Position numbers and translations under genes: made by a program. Below the pieces are notes generated by a model. The model was not told where the DNA came from and did no database searches. It saw only the letters and a list, made by a program, of their open reading frames with translations. DNA of 64,000 nt from JAWAAW01 sp964353335 (lineage in GTDB: Archaea > Nanobdellota > Nanobdellia > Woesearchaeales > ARS49). Numbering within the stretch: position 1 is the stretch's first letter; each line of letters starts with the position of its first letter. The stretch covers positions 124,001 through 188,000 of the forward strand of contig CAYGVI010000001.1 of NCBI GenBank assembly GCA_964353335.1, in the 5' to 3' direction. Of this stretch, positions 49,778 through 57,530 are shown in pieces.

Positions 49778-50619
49778 GATTTGCGCTTTTGCTTCTGGCA
49801 ATTCTTGTGCTGGTGCCTTCAGCGCTCGCACAATGCGAGGCGGCATTTGACATGATGCAGGTAAACAAGGACATAATGCTGTGCAACAAGGCATACGATG
49901 TCCAAAGCGGGATAACAATAAAGACAGACAATGTTACGCTTGACTGCAATGGCGCGCTAATCATCGGCAAAGCGATGCAGGACGGGCAGGGAATACTCAT
50001 TGACCACGCAGACGGCGTCACTGTCAAGAACTGCAACCTCCTGAACTATGATGTCGGAGTTTACGTAAAGGAAGGAAACCGCAACACAATCGTGCAGAAT
50101 GCCCTTCTGAAAAACAGGATTGGGGTCAGGATGCTTCAGTCGTTTGAAAACCGCTTTGAAAACAATGCAGACAAGAGCCTTCTGAAGCCGGTCAGCGCAC
50201 TCTCATCAAAATTCAACTCATTTTGGCTTATCAACAAGGACCTTGACAAGGATTTCTGCGACGTAAACCTGTGCAACAGCGCAGGTCCGATGAATCCCTG
50301 CGAGAACGATGACTTTTACTGCTCGCCAAGCTGCAATTACAAGAATGACAATGACTGCCCTGCACCGCCTGAAGAGCCTGCTGTTGAGCAGAAAGCACCA
50401 GAGGCAGTACCGGAAACGCCTGCGCCTGAAATACTAAACCTCACAACCAAGCCAAAGCCTGCCAGCAGCAAGCCGATAATGTCAACAGGGGCATTCTCAA
50501 AATCATTCATGGGCCAGCTCCCTGACAAGGCAAGGTTCTGGACAATGGTGCTTTTGTGCACAATCTGCTACATAATGGGCTTTTTGCTCTTCCAGCACCA
50601 CCACTACGAGCACGGCTAG
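49774..50619 (+). CDS. Secreted right-handed beta-helix protein with C-terminal membrane anchor
   Basis: A signal peptide (to about residue 19, SALAQC) is followed by PbH1/NosD-like repeats of about 22 residues: GITIKTDNVTLDCNG, GVTVKNCNLLNYDVGVYV, NTIVQNALLKNRIGVRM. A Cys-rich stretch follows (CDVNLCN, CENDDFYCSPSC), then a Pro/Glu linker and a C-terminal helix (MVLLCTICYIMGFLLF) with a His-rich end (QHHHYEHG). Such helices often bind carbohydrate. Paralogous to the next gene, which lacks the anchor. Confidence 0.8.
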   Translation: MRFALLLLAILVLVPSALAQCEAAFDMMQVNKDIMLCNKAYDVQSGITIKTDNVTLDCNGALIIGKAMQDGQGILIDHADGVTVKNCNLLNYDVGVYVKEGNRNTIVQNALLKNRIGVRMLQSFENRFENNADKSLLKPVSALSSKFNSFWLINKDLDKDFCDVNLCNSAGPMNPCENDDFYCSPSCNYKNDNDCPAPPEEPAVEQKAPEAVPETPAPEILNLTTKPKPASSKPIMSTGAFSKSFMGQLPDKARFWTMVLLCTICYIMGFLLFQHHHYEHG

Positions 50620-50678
50620 TTCTCGAAACTATTATATAGTAGGTACAAGAGAAAACGACACAAAAAGTAGTGGTGAGC

Positions 50679-51329
50679 ATGTCGTCACGGGTTTTTGCAG
50701 TTCTTATTGTATTATGCCTGCTTTTGCCCTCTGTTTTCGCTGCCAGCAGGACATGCACGCGCGAGATTGACCCGCCAAGGATTGACCAGTCCATGCTTCT
50801 CTGCGCAGAAAACTATTACCCGCACAATTACCCGAACGGAATCAACATTACCGCGGATAATATTGTGGTTGACTGCGGAACAAGCGTTTTCCACGGCAAG
50901 TTTCAGAACGCGGGCTTTGTAATAATTGACAGGACTAATGTCACAATGCAAAACTGCCAGGTTGCAAACTATGACATCGGAATGCTCATCAAGAACTCAA
51001 AGCAGATTACAATCCTGAACTCAAACCTCATCCGCAACAATATCGGGCTCAAAATCTCAAACTCCACAGGGGTTGTTGTTGAAAACAGCTATGACATCAG
51101 CATAAAAAATCCCATTCAACTGATAAAAGCAGAAGGCAACTCTTTCCATTACCTCAACAAGAACCTGAAAGGCGACGGCTGCAGGCTCAACCAGTGCAAC
51201 ACTCCAACAGGGCTCGCAATAAGAGAATTCAACGCCCAAAAGACATCTGCTGCAACCAATTCCCTTGCAAAGAAACTGGGTTCTGCAATCAAGAACTGGA
51301 TTTACCCGGGCAAGTCTGTGTTCTCCTAG
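50679..51329 (+). CDS. Secreted right-handed beta-helix protein
   Basis: ATG 50679 with GGTG nearby is chosen over GTG 50670. The signal peptide ends near SVFAASRTC. Repeats NGINITADNIVVDCG, RTNVTMQNCQVANYDIGMLI, QITILNSNLIRNNIGLKI correspond to those of the upstream gene (same NYD-x-G and DCG words). The protein is shorter and ends in a Lys-rich tail without a membrane helix. TATA ACTATTATATAG lies about 45-50 nt upstream. It is likely a released or partner-bound version of its neighbour. Confidence 0.78.
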   Translation: MSSRVFAVLIVLCLLLPSVFAASRTCTREIDPPRIDQSMLLCAENYYPHNYPNGINITADNIVVDCGTSVFHGKFQNAGFVIIDRTNVTMQNCQVANYDIGMLIKNSKQITILNSNLIRNNIGLKISNSTGVVVENSYDISIKNPIQLIKAEGNSFHYLNKNLKGDGCRLNQCNTPTGLAIREFNAQKTSAATNSLAKKLGSAIKNWIYPGKSVFS

Positions 51330-51335
51330 AAAAAA

Positions 51336-51827
51336 TCAGCACTTCCTTATGTTCTCAGCAACAATTGCCTGCTTGGAGCAGACAACCTGCTTGCCTGCGA
51401 TAAGTGTCTTTGGAGTGAACTTTATCTGGCTGATTGCGCCAATGTCTCCAACTGAGAATGCGACAGGGCTTGCGCTTCCGCGCGGCAATGGCGTGTCAAG
51501 GATGCTCTCATCAACATATACACCGTTTTCACCGAGCAAGCGCGCATGGATATCCTGGACATCTGCGTCAGGGCCGTTGTCAATAAGCCCCTTGACTGTG
51601 GTTTCTGCAAGGCACATCTGTTCAACGCCGCTTATCTTTATGATTGACAGCTGGACAAGGTCGCAGCTTGTGACTGTCTCCTGGACGCCCTGGACGAACT
51701 CTGCCTTTGCTTCAATGTATTCCTCGCCCCAGCTCATCACTGCAACGCCCATTCCGACAGAGAGGACAATAAGAAGAACTGTCGCAATAAGCGGCGATAT
51801 TGCCCTTTTATCAGACATGAAACTCAT
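51336..51827 (-). CDS. Archaeal type IV pilin (Pilin_N/DUF1628-type N-terminus)
   Basis: The N-terminus MSFMSDKRAISPLIATVLLI is the classical archaeal pilin/archaellin start, with KRA-ISPLIATV then a 20-residue hydrophobic helix. Cleavage should occur before ISPLIATV. The mature domain of about 130 residues is beta-rich with three Cys near CDLVQL, MCLAET and VVCSK. ATG 51827 or 51818 are both possible. A minus-strand TATTTATAAATG-like box lies about 45 nt upstream. Processing by the peptidase at 53999-54841 is likely. Confidence 0.85.
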   Translation of the reverse strand: MSFMSDKRAISPLIATVLLIVLSVGMGVAVMSWGEEYIEAKAEFVQGVQETVTSCDLVQLSIIKISGVEQMCLAETTVKGLIDNGPDADVQDIHARLLGENGVYVDESILDTPLPRGSASPVAFSVGDIGAISQIKFTPKTLIAGKQVVCSKQAIVAENIRKC

Positions 51828-51924
51828 TTCTTTGCCTCTTTTTACAAGTTTTTAGCAAGACTCATTTATAAATATAGCGGAAGATGGGGTAAAGAATATA
51901 AACCACGCAAAACTCCGAGGGCAT

Positions 51925-52596
51925 ATGGCAGACGAGGAGAATCTTTCACCAGAGCAGGCTGAGGCAATGTCAAAGCAGCAGTGCATATTCTGCCACATCG
52001 CCTCCGGAAGGGTTGCATCCAAGAAAATCTACGAGGATGAAAAGGTTGTCTGCGTGCTTGACATCAACCCCTCAAACCCAGGCCACGTCCTTATTGTCCC
52101 AAAAGAGCATTACGTGATAATGCCCCAGATTCCTGAAGATGTGCTTCAGCATATCGGAATGGTTGCAAAAGGGGTTTCGCACGCCCAGCTGAGGGCTTTG
52201 AAGGCTCAGGGCACAAACCTTTTCGTTGCAAATGGGGTGACTGCGGGCCAAAGGGCACAGCATTTCATGATGCACGTAATCCCGCGGATGGAAGGGGACC
52301 AGATTGGGTTCGCGATTCCTGAAAGGTCAATGAGTGAGGCTGAAGCAAAGAAAGCCCAGCAGATTCTCAAGAAGGCGCTTGCAAAAGCTCTCGGGCTGAA
52401 GGTTGAGAACGAGCCTGAAACAGAAGAGGAATCACAATCTCCAAAAGAGGAAGAGCCGGAGAAGAAAACAGAGCCAAAGGCGGAAAAGAAATCTGAAAAG
52501 GCTGAAGCAAACAAGCCATCTGAGAAAAAAGGCAAACCTGCAGTGCCAAAGAAGGCAAACCTTGACGACATAGCAAAGCTGCTGGCAGGCGGATAA
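51925..52596 (+). CDS. HIT-family protein with altered His triad and charged tail
   Basis: The HIT fold is plain: CIFCHIASGRVASKKIYEDE, then DINPSNPGHVLIVPKEHY. The triad region reads AQHFMMHVIPR, that is His-Phe-Met-Met-His, so the middle His, the nucleophile in HINT enzymes, is Met. The final 70 residues are a Lys/Glu/Pro/Ser-rich extension ending in a small helix (LDDIAKLLAGG). A TATA-like AATATAAACC lies about 27 nt upstream of the ATG. It may bind nucleotides without cleaving them. The next gene is a paralogue. Confidence 0.85.
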   Translation: MADEENLSPEQAEAMSKQQCIFCHIASGRVASKKIYEDEKVVCVLDINPSNPGHVLIVPKEHYVIMPQIPEDVLQHIGMVAKGVSHAQLRALKAQGTNLFVANGVTAGQRAQHFMMHVIPRMEGDQIGFAIPERSMSEAEAKKAQQILKKALAKALGLKVENEPETEEESQSPKEEEPEKKTEPKAEKKSEKAEANKPSEKKGKPAVPKKANLDDIAKLLAGG

Positions 52597-52597
52597 A

Positions 52598-53113
52598 ATG
52601 GGCTGCGAAATCTGCGAACTTATCAAGGCGAAAAAAGGATTGCTCTACGAGGACGAGCAGATTGCAATATTCCTCGCGCCAAAGCCAGCTGTCGCAGGCC
52701 ACATAATCCTCGCGCCGAAAATACACGCCGCGATTCTTGAGCAGGTCCCTGACTTCATAATCGGAAAGCTCTTTGACAAGGCAAACAAGGTCTCGATTGC
52801 AGTCTTTGAAACACTTGGCGCAGAGGGCACAAACATTATTGCGAACAATGGCGTGGCAGCAGGGCAGAGTGTCAACCACTTTTTGCTCAATGTGATGCCA
52901 AGGCGCGAAAATGACGGCTTGAACTTTACCTGGCAGGCAAAGCAGTTATCAGAGGAGGAAATGAGCACAATCGAGCTCAAGCTCAGGGAAGAGTCAAAGA
53001 GCATCGGAATCTTTGAGAAAGAAAAGGAAAAGCCAAAGGAAGTCAAGAAGGCAGAAGAAATCAAGGACGAAGGAGAAAACTACCTCCTCAAGCAGCTTGA
53101 AAGGCTGCCGTGA
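52598..53113 (+). CDS. Second HIT-family protein, lacking the His triad
   Basis: The 171-residue protein starts CEICELIKAKKGLLYEDE, with a zinc-like C-x2-C as in its neighbour, and GHIILAPKIHAAILEQVP. The triad segment is VNHFLLNVMPR: only the first His remains; the second is Leu and the third Asn. It should be inactive as a hydrolase and may form a heterodimer with the first HIT protein, whose stop is 1 nt upstream. It ends in a Lys/Glu-rich helix and YLLKQLERLP. Confidence 0.82.
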   Translation: MGCEICELIKAKKGLLYEDEQIAIFLAPKPAVAGHIILAPKIHAAILEQVPDFIIGKLFDKANKVSIAVFETLGAEGTNIIANNGVAAGQSVNHFLLNVMPRRENDGLNFTWQAKQLSEEEMSTIELKLREESKSIGIFEKEKEKPKEVKKAEEIKDEGENYLLKQLERLP

Positions 53114-53120
53114 AAGTTAT

Positions 53121-53966
53121 TCAGAACTCTCCTCTTTCCTTTGCTGCTTCCCTAGCCTTATATTCCCGATATTCCTTGATTTTCTGGAGTGTTTCATCCA
53201 GAATTATGAACTTCTTTTCTGTAATCTTTTTGCGGATTTCTGAGTGCCAGTCCGGGTCAAATCGCCCCAATGAATCAACAATGCGGGCATCGTAAGGCAT
53301 TGGCTTCTCAAAAGAAGTATCAGCAGAAAGCCCCAACCCATGCATATACGCGGCTATAGCGTCCTTGGTGCGGTCAACAAGCTCAGGATACTGCTCAGCA
53401 AATGCATTGCGTATACTCTTTGGGCAGTATTTCGTAAAGGAAACAGCATAAGAAAGCCAAAATACGCTGTTCACATCAAGTTTGCCATCATCTACAAATT
53501 CATCCTTGAACTGGGACCAGTTATCAATTGTTTTTATCCTGTCTGAATAGGAGTTAAAGCCGCAGTTGTAAAGCGGGTGGTTGGCAAGTATGTCACCGAC
53601 CAGCCAGGGCTCATTGATGTAAGAGACATTCTCTTGCGAAACATGATACTCCTGATTGTTAAGGAAATTAAGGCAGTTACGCAGGGCTTGCTCCCTTAAT
53701 TTGCGTTCAAGGCAGGGATAGACAGAGCCGATTGCATCAAGCATTGGCGCAGTGACGCTTGGATGGGGCCCTCCGCACATAATCCCTCTGAAAATTCCAT
53801 CGCCCAATCCTAGAACCTTTTCAATGTAATCCGAAAGCTGTTCAACAGCTTTCTTAGGATTTGTTTTTACAAGCTCGCGGAAAACATCAGTGCCATGCTC
53901 CTGCACATGAGAATGCATCAGATTAATGTGATTGATTATTTTCTGAGCATCCAATCCTTCTCCCAT
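53121..53966 (-). CDS. Hypothetical cytoplasmic helical protein
   Basis: The 281 residues have no signal or membrane segment and look mainly helical, with many aromatic residues and some Cys (GGPHPSVTAP, NFLNNQEYHVSQENV, SFTKYCPKSIRNAFAEQYP). ATG 53966 is about 27 nt from a CTTTAAATT box. The C-terminal end is charged (IKEYREYKAREAAKERGEF). Base composition is slightly more AT-rich than adjoining genes. No family is recognised. Confidence 0.6.
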   Translation of the reverse strand: MGEGLDAQKIINHINLMHSHVQEHGTDVFRELVKTNPKKAVEQLSDYIEKVLGLGDGIFRGIMCGGPHPSVTAPMLDAIGSVYPCLERKLREQALRNCLNFLNNQEYHVSQENVSYINEPWLVGDILANHPLYNCGFNSYSDRIKTIDNWSQFKDEFVDDGKLDVNSVFWLSYAVSFTKYCPKSIRNAFAEQYPELVDRTKDAIAAYMHGLGLSADTSFEKPMPYDARIVDSLGRFDPDWHSEIRKKITEKKFIILDETLQKIKEYREYKAREAAKERGEF

Positions 53967-53998
53967 AATCAGGTTATGCGCCAGCTCAATTTAAAGCT

Positions 53999-54841
53999 TC
54001 AGATAAACCACGCAAGCGGGCTTCCAAGCCAGAGCGCGAGCAGGAATGCAATCAGGAATGATGGGACAAACGGCACTCCCTCTCTGACAAGAATTTCCTT
54101 GACATGAAGTTTTTTCAGCTGCAGGATTTGCTCTTTTTTTATTCCAAGGTCTTTGGGTCCGCAAATGTATTTTCCCTTGATTTTCACTATTTTCGCAATC
54201 CAGTCTCCCTCTGTGAGCTTTCCAACAGGCAAAAGCTTGTACATGCAGCAGTTTTCAACTGCCTTCACACCGATTGCAGTGTAGAACAACACAGGGACAA
54301 GCAATCCGAGTATCATAAGCAGGACGCGAAGAAGCTCATCATTGGTGGCGATTGCAAATGCAAATCCCAAAACAAGAATGCCGAGCATTGGAAGACGCAC
54401 CCAGCTCAATGGCGTCTCAATCGCTGCAAACCTTGAAATAAATGCCCGCCAGTTTTTCACAGCAAGGGCAAGGCTCCACACAAGCCCGTAGCCTGCGCCT
54501 GCAAGCACAACCCACAGGAGGAATGCGATGCCTATGCTGTTGCGCGAAAACTCAAGCCCCAACAGCGCCCCCATTGCCATCAAAAGCTTGCTGTCCCCTC
54601 CGCCCCACTGGCCGCTGTAATACATAATTATTGATAGCGCGAAAAACACCACAAAGCCCAACAATCCCCAGCCAAGTGCGCTCCAGTCGTGCTCAATGAA
54701 GCCGTACAAAGCCCTTATTCCAATACCCGCAACAATTCCAGACAGGTTAACCCAGTCAGGAACCTCGCGGGTGCGGATGTCAGAATATGTTCCTGCAATT
54801 AACAGCAAAAGCGCAAATGTTGCAAGCACAACCTCAAGCAT
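53999..54841 (-). CDS. Archaeal prepilin/preflagellin peptidase (A24, FlaK-like)
   Basis: ATG 54841 is fixed by the TATA box at 54862-54873; longer frames start upstream of it. The 280 residues contain about six to eight membrane helices. Both catalytic aspartates are visible: GTYSDIRTREVPDW (about residue 20) and GGGDSKLLMAMG (about 101-110, the GxGD motif). A soluble insert VGKLTEGDWIAKI...GPKDLGI precedes the last helix (VPSFLIAFLLALWL), as in archaeal FlaK/EppA-like enzymes. It cleaves class III signals of pilins and archaellins at the cytoplasmic membrane face. Confidence 0.92.
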   Translation of the reverse strand: MLEVVLATFALLLLIAGTYSDIRTREVPDWVNLSGIVAGIGIRALYGFIEHDWSALGWGLLGFVVFFALSIIMYYSGQWGGGDSKLLMAMGALLGLEFSRNSIGIAFLLWVVLAGAGYGLVWSLALAVKNWRAFISRFAAIETPLSWVRLPMLGILVLGFAFAIATNDELLRVLLMILGLLVPVLFYTAIGVKAVENCCMYKLLPVGKLTEGDWIAKIVKIKGKYICGPKDLGIKKEQILQLKKLHVKEILVREGVPFVPSFLIAFLLALWLGSPLAWFI

Positions 54842-54861
54842 GATTCCCTTTTCGTTCAGAA

Positions 54862-54873
54862 CATATATAAATA
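54862..54873. promoter_or_regulatory. Single TATA box shared by two divergent leaderless genes
   Basis: CATATATAAATA is centred 26 nt from the leftward ATG (54841) and 28 nt from the rightward GTG (54895). The starts are only 54 nt apart, leaving no room for a second box. Confidence 0.65.
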
Positions 54874-54894
54874 CTTGCCCATTGAAAACCAGTT

Positions 54895-55572
54895 GTGAAT
54901 TCGACGGTAGATAAAGGCATCGGGATTTCACTCAGTCCGCAGCCTTTGCCAACTCACGTCGCCATAAGCCTTTTCTCAAAAGAGCAGGTTTCGCCAGAGG
55001 TTACCCTGCGGAACATTATGGAGCTTATGACTCTTGCTGTCAACCTCAGGATTCCAATGATAACCCTGCATTTTACTTCAAGCCACACAGAAAACGAGGT
55101 TGACACAATCGCGACCTTGTTCACCGCGCTTATGCATGAGACATTCCTTGACAACAACCAGGTGAAGATTTCTGTTCTCGGCAAGTGGTATGAGCTTCCC
55201 GAACGCGCTTTGGAGCCGATAAAGCATGTCATCACCGCGACAAGCGAGTATGACCGCTGCTTTGTGAATTTCTGCCTCAGGTATGACGGGCAGGATGACA
55301 TTGTTGACGGTGCAAAGCTTCTCGCAAAGCACGTGCAGCTGGGCAAGCTCGCGCCTGAGCAGATAACAAAAGAGTCGCTGAAAGAAGTCATGCTCACATC
55401 AATGCTCCTTCCTCCAAGCCTAATTATATACCCGCATCCTGCAAGGACAACCGGAAGCGTCCTGCTGTGGGACTCAGCATCAGCGCTTGTGCACTTCTCT
55501 GACTTTGCCTGGAAGGACTTTGGGAAGGAAGCTTTTTTAAACAGCCTGTCTTTTTTCCAGCACAATGGTTAA
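54895..55572 (+). CDS. Degenerate cis-prenyltransferase (UppS-like) homologue
   Basis: GTG 54895 is leaderless from the shared TATA box. Across 225 residues the UppS framework is evident: PTHVAISLFSKEQVSPE where MDGNRRWA is expected, NIMELMTLAVNLRIPMITLH, CLRYDGQDDIVDGAKLLAKH (family YGGRxEI), and PPSLIIYPHPARTTGSVLLW (family PDLxIRTSGE), then VHFSDFAWKDFG. The Asp-Gly-Asn motif and the RTSGExR motif are lost, so catalysis is unlikely. It may be an NgBR-like partner of an active UppS encoded elsewhere. Confidence 0.75.
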   Translation: MNSTVDKGIGISLSPQPLPTHVAISLFSKEQVSPEVTLRNIMELMTLAVNLRIPMITLHFTSSHTENEVDTIATLFTALMHETFLDNNQVKISVLGKWYELPERALEPIKHVITATSEYDRCFVNFCLRYDGQDDIVDGAKLLAKHVQLGKLAPEQITKESLKEVMLTSMLLPPSLIIYPHPARTTGSVLLWDSASALVHFSDFAWKDFGKEAFLNSLSFFQHNG

Positions 55573-56476
55573 GATAGCATTTGCGAAAGGGGCGCGCACT
55601 GTTGAGGTGCTTGAGGATGTTTATTCAAAAGAGGAAGCGCAAGCCATAGCCGAGCAGAACAGGACAAAGGCATTCGGCGTAATCACAGGAATAATGAAGA
55701 TGTTTGACAAGATCAAGAAACAGATTGTCCTCTCAGGATACCAGAAAAGATACGAGCCATTCTGGCAAGTGGTGGGTGAAGGAATCCAGGAATACAAGCG
55801 CCGCACCCCTTATGCATTCAATGTCAGGCCCGAAGTCAGGAGTGTCACGTTCAACAACAAGATAATTCAGGTGGATGAGCACGAGCTTGTCTGCAACATC
55901 GAGGCAGAGGACCACTGCTTTGAGCAGTACACAAAGGAAATACTCAAAAGCGCTGTCCACGAGCATGAGAAAAACCTTGACCGCTATCTTGCAAGCAAGC
56001 GCCACAAGGTAAGGACTGTTGAAAGCGTTGAAAACAAGGACACGATTGTTGAGGCGATAAACATCCGCGCATCATTCCTCTTAAACCTGCTGATAAAAGA
56101 GCTTGTCAGGCCGATACAGGCAGACAAGATAATACAGGAGGTTGTTGAAATCAAGCGGCTCGCACTCATGCTCCGCCCTGTGCACGTCTTTGAGTTCCGC
56201 GAAGAAGGGGCTGACCAAGGGAAAACAATAGAAGTTGATGCGGTGACAGGCTCGTGGAAGCGCGGGGAAAGGCTCCTCACCCACGAGATGAAGAAGCACC
56301 TTGTATCAGAGGGAATGTTTGAAATCGGCTCTGAAATTGCGGCAACAATAATCCCAGGAGCCGGAGTCGCGGCAGTAATCGGAAAACAGCTTCACGAGCG
56401 CCAGGAGCATAAGCGCCAGATAAAACAGAGGAAAGCCTGGCGCAAGGATTATGACACAAGAAAGAAAAAGAAGTAA
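55565..56476 (+). CDS. Hypothetical protein coupled to cis-prenyltransferase homologue
   Basis: The 303-residue protein overlaps the previous gene by 8 nt. It has alternating helices with many Lys/Glu, no signal peptide, and one glycine-rich hydrophobic stretch near the C-terminus (IAATIIPGAGVAAVIGKQ, about 258-278) that could insert in a membrane as a hairpin. It ends in a highly basic tail (KQRKAWRKDYDTRKKKK). No family is recognised. Operon context hints at a lipid-linked or membrane-surface role. Confidence 0.6.
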   Translation: MVKIAFAKGARTVEVLEDVYSKEEAQAIAEQNRTKAFGVITGIMKMFDKIKKQIVLSGYQKRYEPFWQVVGEGIQEYKRRTPYAFNVRPEVRSVTFNNKIIQVDEHELVCNIEAEDHCFEQYTKEILKSAVHEHEKNLDRYLASKRHKVRTVESVENKDTIVEAINIRASFLLNLLIKELVRPIQADKIIQEVVEIKRLALMLRPVHVFEFREEGADQGKTIEVDAVTGSWKRGERLLTHEMKKHLVSEGMFEIGSEIAATIIPGAGVAAVIGKQLHERQEHKRQIKQRKAWRKDYDTRKKKK

Positions 56477-56500
56477 TAACTGTGTTCTACCACAATTGTC

Positions 56501-56546
56501 GCCGACGCGGTCGGCGGACTTTCGCTACGCGAAAGCTTTATAAAGC
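56501..56546 (+). promoter_or_regulatory. Promoter of ribosomal block with stacked inverted repeats
   Basis: GCCGAC-GCG-GTCGGC (56501-56515) and CTTTCGC-TAC-GCGAAAG (56519-56535) are perfect inverted repeats with 3-nt loops. The second runs into a perfectly palindromic TATA box GCTTTATAAAGC (56535-56546). They may be transcriptional operators, or the first may end the upstream transcript. Confidence 0.6.
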
Positions 56547-56569
56547 GACCTCTGATTTTTGAAGTCATA

Positions 56570-56640
56570 CCGATGAAACAATGATGCTTCGCAAGAAGCA
56601 GAGTGAGGTGTGATTCTTATCCTCACATTATCGGAAGGAG
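56570..56640 (+). promoter_or_regulatory. L7Ae leader with candidate K-turn hairpin and second stem-loop
   Basis: The leader is about 75 nt. Stem TGCTTC-GCAA-GAAGCA (56585-56600) is flanked by GA on both sides (56583-56584 and 56601-56602), the tandem sheared G-A arrangement of a K-turn next to its non-canonical stem. A 3-nt bulge AAT and a short C-stem (AC with GT) fit weakly. A second stem GTGAGG/CCTCAC (56603-56626) overlaps the C-stem. L7Ae is known to bind K-turns and to autoregulate in some archaea. Confidence 0.45.
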
Positions 56641-56646
56641 GCTCAC

Positions 56647-56976
56647 ATGGCAGAAAAAGGAAATGCTGAAAAGGCTCTCGAAGCAGTTGAACTTGCGAGA
56701 AGCACAGGCAAAATAAAGAAGGGCACAAACGAGACAACCAAGGCGCTTGAGCGCGGGACAGCAAAGCTTGTCGTCTACGCAAAGGACGTCCAGCCTGCAG
56801 AAGTTGTCATGCACATCCCATTGCTCGCAAAGGAAAAGGGAATTCCGTGCATTGAAGTCGCAAGCAAGGAAGAGCTTGGGCTCGCGGCAGGAATCAAGAT
56901 TCCCACCGGCGCGATAGCAATCATAGCAGAAGGAGAGGCAAAGAACCTCATCAAGGAACTCAAGGGCGGAGCATAA
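56647..56976 (+). CDS. rpl7ae: Ribosomal protein L7Ae, K-turn-binding
   Basis: The 109-residue protein reads GKIKKGTNETTKALERGTAK, then VVYAKDVQPAEVVMHIPLLA and CIEVASKEELGLAAGI, the L7Ae/L30e signature. It binds K-turns in rRNA, box C/D sRNA and RNase P RNA. SD GGAGG lies 8-9 nt before the ATG. It leads the conserved archaeal order L7Ae-S28e-L24e-Ndk, followed here by EF-2. The extended leader may hold its own binding site. Confidence 0.97.
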   Translation: MAEKGNAEKALEAVELARSTGKIKKGTNETTKALERGTAKLVVYAKDVQPAEVVMHIPLLAKEKGIPCIEVASKEELGLAAGIKIPTGAIAIIAEGEAKNLIKELKGGA

Positions 56977-56981
56977 TCAAA

Positions 56982-57305
56982 ATGGGAGAGCCAAAAAAGA
57001 AAGTAGTTGATGCCGCAGCTCCGGCAGCGGCAGCACCACATAGGGGACCGCCTACCCCCAAGGCAGAGGCAGTAGCAGTTAGATTCACCATCGCAACACC
57101 TGCGCGCGTTGAGGAAATAATCGGGCGCACAGGGACAAGGGGCGAGGCAATACAGGTCAGGGTAAGGGTGCTGGACGGGCGCGACAAGGACAAGATAATG
57201 CGCAGGAACGTAAAGGGTCCTGTGCAAAAGGATGACATACTCATGCTAAGGGAGACAGAAATCGAAGCCAGGCCGATGAACAAGGGCGGAAGAGGGGGTA
57301 CGTAA
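56982..57305 (+). CDS. rps28e: Ribosomal protein S28e with Ala/Pro N-terminal extension
   Basis: Residues about 30-107 are S28e: TPARVEEIIGRTGTRGEAIQ, VRVRVLDGRDKDKIMRRNVK, GPVQKDDILMLRETE. Typical archaeal S28e is about 70 residues. Here about 28 extra residues precede it (KKKVVDAAAPAAAAPHRGPP), rich in Ala and Pro, probably disordered. The gene begins 5 nt after L7Ae and its stop abuts the L24e ATG. Confidence 0.95.
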   Translation: MGEPKKKVVDAAAPAAAAPHRGPPTPKAEAVAVRFTIATPARVEEIIGRTGTRGEAIQVRVRVLDGRDKDKIMRRNVKGPVQKDDILMLRETEIEARPMNKGGRGGT

Positions 57306-57530
57306 ATGGCACGCTGCTCATTCTGCAGGAAAGTCATCGAGCAAGGCACAGGACTAATGTTCGTCAAGACAGACGGCAGGATTTTTTTGTTCTGCTCAGG
57401 CAAGTGCGAAAAGCACCTGCTGAAGCTTGAGCACAAGCCGCGCACGACAAAGTGGACGCTTGAGTTCGCGCGCGAGAAGAGGCAGGGAAAGGCTGGAGCA
57501 AAGGCGGAGAACGAGGAGAAAAAAGAATGA
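57306..57530 (+). CDS. rpl24e: Ribosomal protein L24e
   Basis: The zinc ribbon is complete: MARCSFCRKVIEQGTGLMF and FLFCSGKCEKHLLKLEHKPR, with C-x2-C and C-x3-C, then KWTLEFAREK. The length (74) includes a charged tail. The ATG directly follows the S28e stop, and its TGA overlaps the Ndk ATG. Confidence 0.96.
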   Translation: MARCSFCRKVIEQGTGLMFVKTDGRIFLFCSGKCEKHLLKLEHKPRTTKWTLEFAREKRQGKAGAKAENEEKKE

